The notes: generated by a model from the sequence alone, not told the origin. A stretch of 64,000 nt of DNA from Trichopria drosophilae (GCA_030407085.1 CM059584.1:105895001-105959000), one strand, 5' to 3'. Counted from the first letter of the stretch, positions 24,501 to 37,700 are shown. Made by a program: numbers and translations.

Positions 24501-25690
24501 CGATAAACCCACTCAACAAATGTTGTATATATCACGATGATTTAATTTTATGACAGAGAAATTAAATCAAGAAAAGTAGCACACAAAATTTGAGAAAACA
24601 TTTTATCCTAAAACATTAGATTAATATTTCCATTGTTTGAGTCAAGATATCTGTTCATAATTATACTATTTTTGAAGAAGAATCGATTGGTAGTAATCAA
24701 TTTTTAAATAGATGACCTTGCCAGTTTTTACACACCATTTTTATCGAACCCTCGAGTTTCAAAGCGATTAAACAATTTATTATGCACGATTTGTGTCGGC
24801 GGGTTTGAAATGAAAATAAAGTAAACCAAACAACTGAATTAAATGTTTACAAAATATGTTGATTTTGTCAAAATATCCAAGTTGTACTAATTTATGAAAT
24901 TATTAATTGAAAAATGTAATTTTATCAAAAATTAACGTTTCATTTCCATCCGTGTTCATAAACCTTACACGGATAGGTTGATTTCAGGACAATCCATTAT
25001 AAAACATATTTTCTGCAGGCTAATAATCTTCTTTGATGTTTTCACTTTATCAAAAATAAAATTGCTGAAGTTTCGCATTGCTTAAAATCACTTATTCCTA
25101 TTAGGATTAAAAAGGATATTGTGACATAAGAAAGATTGCTGAAATATGTTTGCATTATTTATTTTCATCATAGTTAGGTTAGGATTTACCACAAAGTCTC
25201 AAATACAAATGTAGGACTTGCATTCAGTCAAGTGTCATTTTTGTCTCATGACGCTTATATGCGTATTTGAAAAACTTCCACAATTCGACTGTAATTTGTC
25301 AAATCATGGTTTTTGAGTAGCCAAATCCGAATTTGAAATGAGACTTTCAAAATGTAAATTGACTGATGCGATATAACGTAAGCATGTTCAGAAAATGGTT
25401 TGATTTTTACAAAAATTGTATCTTTATATGCTTGTCTTCGCGAATTTAGAATTCCAGTCCCGACTCAAAGTATCTGAAACTTGGATACATTCTGACGAAC
25501 AAAAATTCAGCCGTTGATGGCAAATTAATTGTAAAAAATATAAAATAATTTTCTTTATCGACCATATCGGATTCCCCATTTTGAATGTTAGAAGTCCTCC
25601 AAAATGGCATGAAACGCTAATTTTCGTCCGAGAGTCAAGGGGTTAAGAAGATTTGCAAAATTTATGTAAAAATTTAATCACATTAAACTG
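18573..25690. other. Long AT-rich non-coding stretch
   Basis: About 7 kb without a supported gene. A plus-strand CTCF-like core AGATGGCGCT lies at 20167-20176. At 21190-21510 a less AT-rich segment (minus-strand frame 21220-21426) looks like old repeat DNA. A hydrophobic plus-strand frame at 23179-23487 is discussed under rejected items. Confidence 0.5.
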
Positions 25691-25699
25691 GTGATGACC

Positions 25700-25970
25700 G
25701 ATTTTTTTTTTTTTTTTCTTAAGATCCGCGACGAATCTAGAAATTTCGATTCCGAAGTTCGGGTGATACCGTCTTAGCCAACCTTACCCTTTCTCCTCCT
25801 TTCTATAATTCGATACGTGCGAACAAAAAGAAAACCAACGAAAACGATGATCCCTGATCAGTTTATTCGTACTTTTGATTTACGAACTCTCGGACTTCTT
25901 GTTCGCCAGGGGACCAGCAACGGCAGCAATCGGCTCCGTAGGTTACTGATTGTAATTTGAAAGTCGAGTT
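25700..25970. other. GC-richer island with a minus-strand donor-like site
   Basis: After a T run at 25705-25719 the composition rises to include many CG dinucleotides. On the minus strand a good donor sequence (AAAGG|GTAAGG) ends at 25788. No long coding frame exists on either strand, so this could be a non-coding 5' exon or a regulatory patch. Confidence 0.25.
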
Positions 25971-27076
25971 TCAAAAATTCTGATTTGAGGATACAATATT
26001 GAAGATAACTTATGAAGTTAACATTAAAAGCTTCGAAAAAATTAACGAAAAATCGACGCCATGATAATTTCTTAATATTTCAGAAATTCCTATGTATCGT
26101 TTTAAAACAATTCCATTTCGGATATTCCATTGTAATTCTTTAAGTTTAATACATTTTAATTGTATTTTTCTCATTTTTTTTTCGCAATGGCAGCGCCTCA
26201 GCTATTAAGTTCACAATTTAAAAATTGGATATTCAAGAAGGTGAAAATATTGATAACAATGTCTTTATGTGTTGTCTAAAAACACCTAGTTCAATATGAA
26301 ACTACAAACAAATATCACAGACAAAACATTATTACAATCATGACAATTATAAAATATAAAAATCAGCAGAATATTAAATATTCTGAATTTCCAGCAATAT
26401 AATCATCTTTCGATATGGAAATGGATTGAAGTCGTGAAAAAAGATTCAACCTCCGTAACCCCGTAAAATTTATTCATGTCTTCAATGATTATTTTTCATT
26501 AAAAGAATTCAAATTCCCAATATCCAAAACTTTCTTGCCATATTTCACGTCCATATTCTGCATGAAAGTTCAAACATAATGGACTTTACCAAACTTTGAT
26601 TCGATGCATAGAATTTGAAAAGCATTTTAAGATGAGCAGTGGGAACGCTCGAGAGTTCCGCAACCTATGCGAAAGCTAGTGAAAGCTCAATCCTACTCTT
26701 GAAAGTTCTAATTAACTATCTAAAAATTATCTCTTCTTGAATCACGATTATTTGAGTTTTTACTAATTTTTTAAAAGATTTTAATCAACTAGTAAAATTT
26801 GGCGTAGATTTTTAATAAACCATAATAGAAGAATAAACAACGTTAAACTTTTTTTTTTTAATTTTATGGTCCCAATGTAGATCATGTCAATTGATGTAGT
26901 GTTAGGTTAGGTTTCACCAATAATAGTTTGTTGATGCACTGATAAGAAAGGCTCGAAACTTTATCACATTCTAGAGTTGGATATTTACATTTATCGGTAA
27001 TAATAAACGGCATTATAGTATTGTAGTGTTTACTATTAAGTATAACACAGACCGACAAAATTTTTCTTTTTGTTTG

Positions 27077-27694
27077 CCTTTGACAATCACGGAATTATAC
27101 CCAAACGGATTTACCGTGTTTGACAATCGCGCTCAAACGATTAGAGATGGTGCTAGCAGAATTTCTTCTACCACGTCCCATTCTCGAGAAAAGTGAGGTT
27201 AAATGTTTCAAAATTTGCATTTTTGGCTACATTTCGATTGTTTTTGTAGCAAAAGAGAATTTACTTTTGACAATCATTGTATCATTTTCCAACGAATTTT
27301 TTGTGCTTCCTTTTTATGATGGTAGTCGAATTTTCTTATCACGTCCCATTGTCCAGATACGTGCGGTTAAACGGCTAAAAATATGCGTTTTTGGCCATAT
27401 TTCAATTTATTCTATATCAAAACATTTAACCTAGGTATTCTCGAAAAAGGAACCTGATAGACAAATTTTGCTAATGGTATCATGTTCAGCGTGAAAAATC
27501 CGTTGGAAAATGATACTGTATTTTTCAAAAGTACTTTTTTTGCTACGAAAATAATAAAAATATGGTAAAAAAAAGAATATTTTAACACATTTAACCTCAT
27601 TTCATGGAAAATGCGACTTAATAGAAAAATTCTGTTTTTCCATAGTTTTCAGTAGGAAAAATCCCTTTGTAATTGATACTGCGATTGTCAAAGG
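27077..27694. mobile_element. Fold-back DNA element with perfect 12-bp TIRs
   Basis: Ends are CCTTTGACAATC and GATTGTCAAAGG, perfect inverted repeats. The interior is built from about four related 150-bp units, two direct (from about 27119 and 27267) and then two inverted. Each carries TTTGACAATC, TGTATCATTTTCC, ACGTCCCATT or TTAAATG-type blocks. The frames at 27120-27434 and 27412-27600 are by-products of this repetition. No transposase. Confidence 0.65.
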
Positions 27695-28029
27695 ACAAAT
27701 CAGTGTAATTGATTAGGTTTTGATTACTTTTTACTTTTAGAAAGTTACTAAATTAATTCTTTTATTTATCCGTGGTAAGTCACAAGTATTGAGATATCAT
27801 ATTTATCTTTAGTTAGTGATTATGGCCCCTTATTTTAATAATCTTTTTTTAACGAACGGTAACAAGCTGAAGATGTTAATTATAAACATTGTTTGTTAGA
27901 TTCACTACCCACACTAAAAATGACCAGACCACTATTTTTCATAAGAACATTTTCATTATTTAATCGTTTAATTTTGATAAGTCACCTCTTCGTTTTGTTT
28001 TAATCATTTTAAAGGTTACACTGAAAATT

Positions 28030-28460
28030 TTAAAATTATTTCAGACGATTCTTGAATGAACTTTAGTGACCGGATGGATTCGTGCCAAGACGGTGTCTGA
28101 AGTCAATTGATATGCAGAAAACGCGATTTAAGAAATATTGATCGAGCGTCCTTCAAATCACGGCGTCTGAAGAGTTTCCGTCAGTTTTATTTTTAAGCTC
28201 TTGATCTCTTGACGATCCTTCACTCGCGAGGCTTTTTCTTGAACTGAGAGATTCTAAAGTGACATCTGGTTGCAAAAAGACTCGGACGTTACATATATGC
28301 AGTTGCAATAGTAGTAAACACGAGGCCATTTCGAGTAGGCTTGTAACCGGAGATTACTGCAAGTGCACCATGTCCCTATTGTGTTACTGGCTAACATTGT
28401 ATCCGTGACGTTTTCGATCAATGATAGTGAAACCGTCACCGGTATCAGTTGGGGGTATTA
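28030..28460. other. GC-richer unexplained segment
   Basis: Less AT-rich than its flanks, with a minus-strand frame of 61 residues (28254-28439) that has no recognisable features. It could be a regulatory element or non-coding exon. I see no decisive signal. Confidence 0.2.
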
Positions 28461-28618
28461 CTTTTTTAGATTAACACTGTTCGTGATCCATTTGTATTGG
28501 AGATCTATTGCAAATATAATTTGAATTTCAAAATAATTCTTTAACATATGAATACGATGTTAATTTTAATCGAAATAAGATGCGATTGTTTCATGGTATT
28601 TTATACTGAATACGCTCA

Positions 28619-28735
28619 CCCTGGTAGAAATCTGCACAGTGTTTTGTTACATTGCCCAGTTTCCCTATAGATACCTTCAACACGGGAAATAGCGAAACTG
28701 GACAGAAATTGGACAAAAAATTTGTTCTACCAGGG
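28619..28735. mobile_element. Hairpin MITE, CCCTGGTAGAAAT family, copy 1
   Basis: 117 bp, starting CCCTGGTAGAAATCTG and ending TTGTTCTACCAGGG. The body carries ATTGCCCAGTTTCCCTATAG opposite CGGGAAATAGCGAAACTGG, so the whole sequence can fold into a hairpin. Two further copies lie at 45348 and 46088. Confidence 0.75.
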
Positions 28736-28739
28736 CAGT

Positions 28740-31700
28740 AGTTGTATGTAGCTTCAATTTATATGAGAGTTATCTGGGAATTTAGTAACTACTAAAAACC
28801 GACTCGCTGTTTTAATTAAAATTTACGGACGACGTAATTTCATCAAAAAACATATGTTTCAGGGAGAATTTACAACAAATTAATGTTTGAAGCTTTTTTA
28901 CTCATTATTTTATAAAGGTATGACTAATTTCAGAGTATTGTTTGAGAAACGAGCCAGAATTCGTAATAATATATTTCGCAGATAATAATGCAAATTACGT
29001 GAGTATAATAGAAATTTAAAAATTTCTTGATGATATGAACCCTATTTTTAAATAAAAAAATTTGTATAAAATGGCCATTATAGTTCAGTTTTTATTTTGT
29101 TTGAAAAAAAACACGCGTTTGTTCATGTACATGTACATGTTAACTCTATAATAAAAGTGAAAATTTTGAATCTGTAATTCTTTAAATAAAAAGTAATAAT
29201 AATGGTAAAAATTATAATATTAGCCATTGTATTGTAGTGTTTTATGAAACTACATTTAGACGATATTTTACATTAGGTCTTAACCAAATTTGTATAGTAA
29301 AATTATACAATTTCTATAGTAAAAAGCAACTATTTAATAATTGTAATAATATGACTACTTACAAGAGATTTAATATTAAAGTTGTATTTTAGAGTCCAGA
29401 GTTGTATTTTAATAAACAAACTATAACGAATACTATCAAGCTTCAATCCAAAAGAGTAACCATTAAGTTTAGCCCAACTATTATATTGTTTTAAAAACAT
29501 TAAATTTTACTGGATTTATTCCATAGAAGTAGATCGAATGTGCGCATGTAATGTTAAATTACTACTAGTCGAATACTATAACCAATGAAATGGTTTTAAA
29601 AATAATTAAAATTTATTTTATTAAGAAGTAGTAAATAATTACTATTACTTTATTCAGGTCGAACATTTTATCATTGCTACCCTGTGGAAAAATTGACCAC
29701 TTTTTGCCTGGATTATGGCCATTATTACCGGCTAATAGCCAAATTGTGGCCAACATTTTCGCTGAATTCTGGTCGGTTTTCTTGTGGTAATGTAACGTTG
29801 CTGTACCCATGAACTAGCCATTATTGATGCCCAAAAACTTTCGAATATAATGCCAGATAGTTGGCTATTTTCATAGTGATCGCAAACTGTACTTATCTAC
29901 ATTGGTTAAGTTTGTCGTCTCCTTTTTACAAATGTCGAGAATATCTGTACATGTATATATGTCAAAAAAAAGTTAATTAATACACGTCCATTCTATGTTT
30001 TTATATCGCATAATTGTGTAGTTATAATTATATTTAATTGGAAGAGTATTCCCAGTGTTGGCGAGAGAATGTAAATAGGAATATCCCCGTTAACCTACAA
30101 ATGTTGATGTGATTGCAAAATTACCAAATTTATTTAACAACTAGCTTACATTGAATATGAGAGTTTGTTTTGTACTTAACCTGTGTTTTCTTTTCCTGGA
30201 CAAATACATTTGTCCAGACAACAACATTCGCAAATTCAATAGAACTTTTTATATACGAATTAATATACATAGTTTGCTACAAAAACCCCATTTCTAGGGA
30301 AATATAATCTGATAACCTCTGCACCAAACAAGTTTTATCCACATTTCTACAATTGCAATCCATGTTTCTGAAAATATGATTCCCCTGATGTGTAATAGCG
30401 AATTCGAGATCTGCACCGATTCTGTACTTTTGCACCGTTTTTTGCACTAAAATGTAGCGAATATGCATAGAGATATCACGAACCTCGTGAAGGTTAGTTA
30501 CTTAGGTAAAGTCAAAGTTTTTTGCTAGAATTTAGGAACCAAATATTGGGCAGCAAAACTATCTATATTCTATGTAATGACCAGTCAATTTGTTCATATT
30601 TTCCACCACGGTACTAAGTAATTAAAATAAATATTTGTTAAGTTTTAAGTAAAATATCAACAACAAATACCGTCGAGATTTTATGATTCAGAAAAATAAA
30701 CATTGCAACGAAATCAATTCGGAAGGAATTTAATAATTGTGTCAGATAACTTTATTTTAAAATTCCTACTTAGTTGGTTACAGATATATTGATACAATTT
30801 TCTTTTGGTATTTCTATTAAATCACATTTACTAAATCGAGTTCTTTCTGAATGGTTTTGCAACCTTGAGATTTCAACATTTTACAATAAATTTATCTTTT
30901 ATAATTTATCAATGCTATTTTTATTTGATTAATCATGTTAAGCTAACTATTTACATAAATTTAAATTAAAGGGAAATAATAATCGAAGGGCTACAACGTA
31001 AACCAATGATTTGCAGTTTTCATATTGGTTTAATATTGGTCAAAAATTAATTAAGATTGATCCTTAAAGATAGTTTCAAGTTGTAAATTATTATTTCGAT
31101 TGTTTGAAGGTATTATTGGTGTAACACAATTTTTTCATAACTTTACTAATTAAACATGTTGAAGAATTTTACTTTAATATCATTTTATTTATTAACCCGT
31201 TTTTATGGCATTAATTTTAAATTCTTTATTTCGATATTATTGCATTCGTAAACAATAAATTACGAAATATTAGGGAATGCTTAAGGGTTTATCAATAAGA
31301 ACGACTGAAACAAAAATATGTCTATACAGCATCTGAATAATGGAACTAATTAGTGTGTGATTGAGGGTATACTTCTTCACAAAATTTTCGAGAATTCGAA
31401 AATCGAATGCGAATGTTTGATTCCATGCTGGGTCTGAAAATATAACAGTTTCATTATTATCGGATCAATCGAAATATGAGACAACTTTGAACTGGAAATC
31501 TACATTCATTACGTGATTAATAAAACAGAGATTTCTAGGGTTGTTGCGCCCTGATTTATCCCAAACATCAGAGATTCACATCATTTATATGATAGACGCA
31601 TGCACAGGCGCGTGTGAATTAGCTATCATGCTATAAAGGAAATTATTATAAAAAGTTATAAATAATAATAACTACAACTATTAAAAAGAAATAATAAATA

Positions 31701-31840
31701 ATTGTTTATCAAATTTATGTGTAAAAAATGTCTCCTGATAAACTCCTGAGATAATTAATTTCTCCCAGTATGATAAAATATTAATTGTTTGTTTTATTTA
31801 TTTCATATTTTGTAAATATAGGGCAACTTGAAACATTCAG
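28740..31840. other. AT-rich non-coding stretch
   Basis: No gene supported. A short run of ACATGT repeats lies at 29125-29140. A less AT-rich segment at 29680-29870 starts CCCTGTGGAAAAATTGACC, loosely like the CCCTGGTAGAAAT termini, but lacks a matching right end. Confidence 0.45.
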
Positions 31841-31843
31841 TTT

Positions 31844-32291
31844 GGGTACGGTTCGAAAAACCGATAAATCAAAATGCCGACAGGTCAGAAACCGACAGTC
31901 ATAAAGCCGACAGTCAAAAATTCAAGACATAAAAATAGACCAATTGACATGCGGACAATCATTTTCTGAAGTGTCGGTGGTTGCGGGTCAAAATACCGAC
32001 AAATAAAAAAGCCGACAGGTCAAAAAACCGTCAGTCATCACGCCGACAGTCAAAATACCGACACTTCAAAAAATGTGTCCATTTGTCGATGTGTCTATTT
32101 TTTATGTGTCGGCTTTTCGACTGTCGGTTCTGTGCCTGCCGGTTTTTTGACTTGTCGGCTTTTTGCTTGTCGGTTTTTCAACCCACACCCATGTCGGTTT
32201 TTTGTTACTAACGGCTTTTCGATTCTCAGTTTTCAACTGTCGGTTTTTGATCTGTTGGATGTTTGATTTGTCGGTTTTTTGAACTGCACCC
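31844..32291. mobile_element. Hairpin element of the CCGACAGTC family, interrupted by another copy
   Basis: Left end GGGTACGGTTCGAAAAACCG, right end CGGTTTTTTGAACTGCACCC. The arms are made of repeated CCGACAGTCA / TGACTGTCGG words. Its two halves (31844-31978 and 32199-32291) are separated by a complete second copy. A further fragment of the same family follows at 32292-32345. Confidence 0.75.
31979..32190. mobile_element. Nested full-length hairpin element (CCGACAGTC family)
   Basis: 212 bp with ends GGTTGCGGGTC and CAACCCACACCC. It is flanked by GTGTCGGT (31971-31978) and ATGTCGGT (32191-32198), an 8-bp target duplication with one difference. Removing it and one flank restores a continuous outer element. 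The plus frames at 31981-32266 are repeat artefacts. No transposase is encoded. Confidence 0.8.
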
Positions 32292-32345
32292 ATTGACAAG
32301 CGGACATGCATTTTTTGGAATGCCGGTTTTCTTACCTGTCGGCTT

Positions 32346-33134
32346 TTTCATCGCTTCCTTTTGAGAAGGAATATTTATAAAATAGTCATATAATTTCCCA
32401 TTTCTTCAAAACCTTCAAAATGTCAATATTAATATTTTCCGTTATTTTAAGAGTAAATATCGTTATCAATAAACTTGTCCAAACGTCAATAATCTTAAAC
32501 ATATCACTTGGATATTACATTTTGTTTAGTTTTGTAATAGAGCTTCAAGACATTTGAGAAATTTAATAAATAAAATATTTTGTCCTGATTATTATGAAAA
32601 GACATTCAATATGAAACGTCCTTGATATATTTGAATAGCATACAGCAGGCACTTATAATGTCGATTATATCATCGATTATTCACAGCCTTGCGTTTTTTG
32701 TCACATCATTTCTCGAGACATTGGGAAATGTATTGATTTATCAATTTAACTACGGCATAAAATTGATATTGATCAATAAAATTTGACTTCTAATCATCAA
32801 TAATGTAAATATGTTTTTTGAATTGCAAATCTCAAAAACAATTTTGCATAAAATGAAAGCGTATATATTTCAGCTTTAATATTTTTATCTATTTACAAAT
32901 TACGATAAAAATATATGAATGGTTTTCCAAAAATGTATGATTTTTTAGTACCAAATTTTTGTTTAAATTGTGGCATTTCTTCAACTGATGTTGACTATAT
33001 CTTTCTTATTACCGGAATTGAATGTAATGTATGTCTATTATAAATTATAGACGAGTTTGCAATAAATTGATAAATACTTTTCACAGTTTCAAATATTTTT
33101 CTGAATAAATCAAAAGTGCTCAAATTTCACGAAC
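32346..33134. other. AT-rich non-coding stretch
   Basis: I see no gene or clear repeat here. Confidence 0.5.
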
Positions 33135-33630
33135 TTCAACGAGAATTTTTTTATTTTGCTCCGAGTGAATCTAACCTTTTCAAAACGCCAATATGTCGAA
33201 AAATAACCCTGATTTGATCAATTATGAACTTTATTGATGAAATTCGTATCTCTGGTGGTAAAATTGTCTATAAATTTTGGTCGGCCATATCAGAACCGCC
33301 ATCTTGAATTTTAAAAATCTAACCTAAAATACGCAATAAAGTACCCCATAAAACTCCCTATATATTTTCTCGTGTTTTTGAAGCATTTTATTGAATTTGG
33401 GCGTTGGACACTGAATCGGCCATCTTGAATTTTAAAAATCTAACCCCGAATTCCTGATCAGCTACCCTGAAAACCTTTGTACCGACAGGTTAGGGACGAT
33501 TATACCATTAGAGATAGAAATTTCTTCAATAATGTTCACAATTGATCAAATAAGAATTATTATTTCGTCATATTGACGTTTTGAAAAGGTTAGGTTAATT
33601 TCGGGCAAAACAGAAAAATTTCTAGTAGAA
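33135..33630. mobile_element. Long-arm fold-back element about 500 bp
   Basis: Arms of about 125 bp (33135-33262 and 33505-33630) are inverted copies. The left arm has CTAACCTTTTCAAAACGCCA and TTTGATCAATTATGAAC; the right arm reads GTTCACAATTGATCAAAT and ACGTTTTGAAAAGGTTAG. The centre holds two direct copies of CGCCATCTTGAATTTTAAAA or close variants (about 33297 and 33418). Non-coding. Confidence 0.7.
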
Positions 33631-34065
33631 TTTAATAGATTTTAATAAAAATACACACGAAATTTTGTGCATTTTTTATGTAATATACGCCATATTGATT
33701 TTCAAGGAATTTAAATGAAATTTTGATCACTCCAGTTGATCGAGCATACCCGAAAATGGTTATTTTAGTGACGTTCATGTCGCCAACACTTTATATAACG
33801 AGATGTCGAGGGGTTTAAAATATGAACTCCTGATTAATTATTCTGAACTTTATCCTGAGTGTAAAAATAGCAATTTTATAATATCAATAACAAATAACAC
33901 CATGCGCAATTTTTGCGTATGTATTTTTATTTCTATAAGTCTAATTAATGAAATTTGAAAGTAGGTAAAGGCTCAGGTAGTAAATGCTCCTCTAAAGACC
34001 GGTGACGTTTGACAACTGTGTCGATTGCATTTTGCTCGCTGCATTCACTCGAATTTCCAATAGAC

Positions 34066-34073
34066 TATAAATA
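34066..34073 (+). promoter_or_regulatory. TATA box TATAAATA
   Basis: A consensus TATA box in a locally GC-richer patch (33990-34160), 101 bp upstream of a well-placed ATG at 34166. No strong initiator is found at exactly -30, so this is a suggestion only. Confidence 0.3.
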
Positions 34074-34165
34074 GACGCGAAGATATCAATTTATAGCTGC
34101 ATTGTTGATGTGGCATTGAAAACGTAAACTTCGATTAACCGCCTTCTGCCTTTGACACGTGAGAA

Positions 34166-34729
34166 ATGGCAAAAAGTGCAATTACCTTTTTTATTGTCGC
34201 AATAATTGTACTTTGTATCATTTAAATACTCTTTTATACTTCATAATCAAACATTTTCAGGATTTCATAAATTCTGTATGTTTACTTAGTCGCTAAAGTG
34301 ACTATCGATCCTCCCAATATCATCACCAATCCATGAATATAATTAATAATCGATTGTAATGCAAAATATATGATAGAAGATGCAATAAAAATTCATGGTT
34401 TATGAGAATAATCATTGTCATTTAATTTTATCACGCACATCTTCTTTTTCGGTATAAAGTACACAAAGAATAAAAAATACTAAAAACTTGGCAACCTGTT
34501 CGAGCTTCCTCAGGTGAAGAGATTTAGTAGATACTTTGAATCTTACAAGATGCAAATACAAATCGTAAAATGTATTCTTGGCTGTACTGAAAATTCTACA
34601 TGCATTAGCAGGAAACTAGATCATCGACATTGTTATATTAAATCCAGGGATAATGCTGACTCACTTTTTTATTTCCGGTTATATTGCGTCATAAATCAAT
34701 CCAAATATTGCATACTCAAAATATTTTAA
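34166..34729 (+). CDS. Candidate two-exon small secreted cysteine-rich peptide (hypothetical)
   Basis: The ATG at 34166 (context GAAATGG) starts MAKSAITFFIVAIIVLCII followed by TAA, which looks like a signal peptide. Three hundred bases on, an acceptor (CTTCCTCAG) opens a frame at 34514-34729, read as VKRFSRYFESYK, then a segment with six Cys spaced 3, 5, 9, 17 and 7 apart, ending CILKIF. A phase-0 donor ATT|GTACTT (34207) would join them, but it is a weak site. The arrangement of signal exon plus Cys-rich exon is common for insect secreted or venom peptides. I recognise no family. Chance is a real alternative, since open frames of 70 codons are frequent in this DNA. Confidence 0.2.
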
Positions 34730-37700
34730 AATTATTTTTACAAAAGTTATTATTTAATTCATTTTCTACGTCGATTTACGTGACTGAATACGTATCAACT
34801 AAAATGACATTTAAAAAATAACGCTTGAAATAGGTCGAACATGAAATCATATTTTGATTCATCTCGTTTAACTTTCCACCTCAATTGTTATCGGTGTTGA
34901 ATGCGCCCTACTCATCTTATGTCAGAATCATTGCAGTGCATTTACTTGACTAAAGGCTTGCGATATTATTTTTCATTGTAATGAAACATTTGATTTATGC
35001 AGTTATATCTAGGAGTATAAAGGTCATGATTTACTTAAGGCGAGTAATTTATAAGAAAAATAATAGTGAGAATGACGGTTACCAGACAATCAGTAAAAAT
35101 TAATAAAAGGTAAATAAACAATTTTTAAAGTTTCGGCTTATTTAGTTTTTCGCGGTTGGATTTTTTGAAAAATCTAACAAAAGATTCTGAAAATTCAGTT
35201 AATTTTACGTCACATACGCGTTTGTTGTACCTTTTTTTCTCAAATTACAACCGTTGAAAACTATAGTGCAAAAAGTGGGTTAGCTATTTTTCCTCAACAT
35301 GCTATATCCCATGTTCTAACTACCTTAACGTCTTATTATTAACTTGAATGAAGACACGAACAGCTTTAACCTGACTGAAAAAGTTCTTACTATCATACGG
35401 TAGTTGCATTTATTAGATAGATTTTATTTTTAATACGTGGAAAAGGAAAAGACTCCTACTTTTCCTACATTTCCATTTTCCTGATCATCAAAATTGACAT
35501 AAAGTGGGACCATGTTTGATGATCGCTTATTTGATTGATAAATCTGGTAACACCTATTTATACCTTACATAACTAGATTATTTCTGCATATTATAAATCA
35601 ATGTCATTAATCAAATCTGTCTGAATATTTTATAAATTGTTTTTAGTTTAGAAATTATTAATTGATTGATCGCATATTACATACATCCATCAATATTGAA
35701 GTTTTTTATATTTTTGGAATACGCCAACCAATATTTATAGATTTATTTATTTCAATTTTATTATTATGTAATAATTAGTATTTATTACAATCTAAAATGA
35801 GTTCAGAAACTTTATGTTTTGATACGACAACATAGAGAATAATAAGTGAATGATGCATTCATTATTCCTTAAAGTAGCCATTGTTTTCAACTACCGAAAC
35901 ATGATACTGTTATGGTTATTAAACTTCACTATAGTATGCATTACACTTTTTGTACAGTATGACGAATGTCGAAACTAAATGGAAAACGAATTGTGAGCAC
36001 AATTTCGATCTATAGGTTTTCTACGATATAAAGTTATTGTGTGCAGTTTTAAATTCATGAAATTTGTTTGTCCAGCATCCGATACAGTGATCGATGTACA
36101 TTGTTATTTTTTTTTATAAGTGACCTTTCAAGTTGCAAGTTTACTCGCAACATGAAGAACGCTTTTGTTGGTTTTAAACGTATTGTAATCAATGAAAAAA
36201 TGTTAGATTGAAAAGGGTATAGTAATTATTTTAACGTTTTAAGAGATATGTTACCAAAGTAATACATTTAGTGAGATATATCTTTAAACATTTTAATTTG
36301 TTATAAATGATTGTTAACAAAGAGCCGTCTTGTCCGGTTAGTCTTGTTCCAGTTACTACTTAAGTAGTAAGATGCGGACCAAACTTCTATAGACGTTCTT
36401 ACTACTTAGTAAGGCAGCCTCTTAAGTAGTAACGGAATGCGTCTTACTAATCAAGTCCTTATCAAGATTAATAATATCAATGTATCAATATAAATGTGAA
36501 ATATATATTTTTGAGCGCAGATTTAAATATTATTTCTGTGACTTTATAAGTTTTAAAAAAGGGTGATACAATTTGATCTCGATATTTCGGCCAATTACGA
36601 GTGGTGTTTAACACCATTAATGAAAACATTAAAATTAATTAGTATTTTTAAATTTGAACATTCTGAAATATAATATTTGTTGTGGCAATATATTATAATA
36701 ATATGTCATTATTATTAACAGTTTAACTTTCAACATTTAGAATGTATTATAATAATAAGACTATTTCGTTTTATAATAGTCTTGTGTTCTTAAATTCTAA
36801 TTAATACGCGACATTGTAACAAGAAGAGGTCATAGGATAGTACCTTTTACTACGTACGCGAAGTAACCTCATTATCACCCAATTATTGGAAATTGGATAA
36901 TATCTACGTCTCAAGTGGTACGTGGTGAAGTGTCTCGTCCGCTAACAATAAATTTGCGGGCATCAAAGCACCGAAGTCACTATTGTTATTATTGCTTTAC
37001 TATCTTGTATTAATTAAAGAATGTTTGATTTACCATTACAAAAAATGCTGTATCATATAACAAAAATATTGCTTTCATCCACGACTTCGATACATTTGTA
37101 GTTTAATTCATTATCATCTATTAGTAATTCATTTCTTAATTCACCTTAAAGCATAGAATATATATGTGATTAAAATGGCAATTAAAGGAGAAATTTATTA
37201 CCAATTAAGTGAGTATAAATCGACGAATATATAATATTTTCAATTTCCATTTAATCGAGTAATATCTACCCCAGTTTCTTCCTCAGTAATTCAATAACTT
37301 CTGATTTAAAATCGAAGTACATCAGGAATTTTTCTGAGCCAATATTTTTTAATGAAAAAAATTAATAACCTTAATAAGTTATTTATCGAAACATAAACTA
37401 GAAATTGCGGAAATTTAATAAAAGTTATAAGAAATTACATTTATTAAAATCCAGAAATAATTTCATGAACTATTTGCTATAGTAGCGTTATTAAGGAAGT
37501 TGCGAAGGAAGATTGCTAGTTTCCTTTGAGTTTCTGTAGTGATGTGACGCAAAAAAAATGGTTTAAACTTCTTTAGGAAGGGGAAGTCATCTTCCAAGAC
37601 ATGTTCGATGCATTGGGAGTTCCATTTTTATATCCTGACATAAGATTCATAAATATCATGAATACTTATATAACTTAAATAATACCCTTAAATCTAAATT

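Noticed and set aside
31981..32266. Plus-strand frames rich in Cys and Arg
   Set aside because: They are translations of the CCGACAGTC hairpin repeat and change with each repeat unit.
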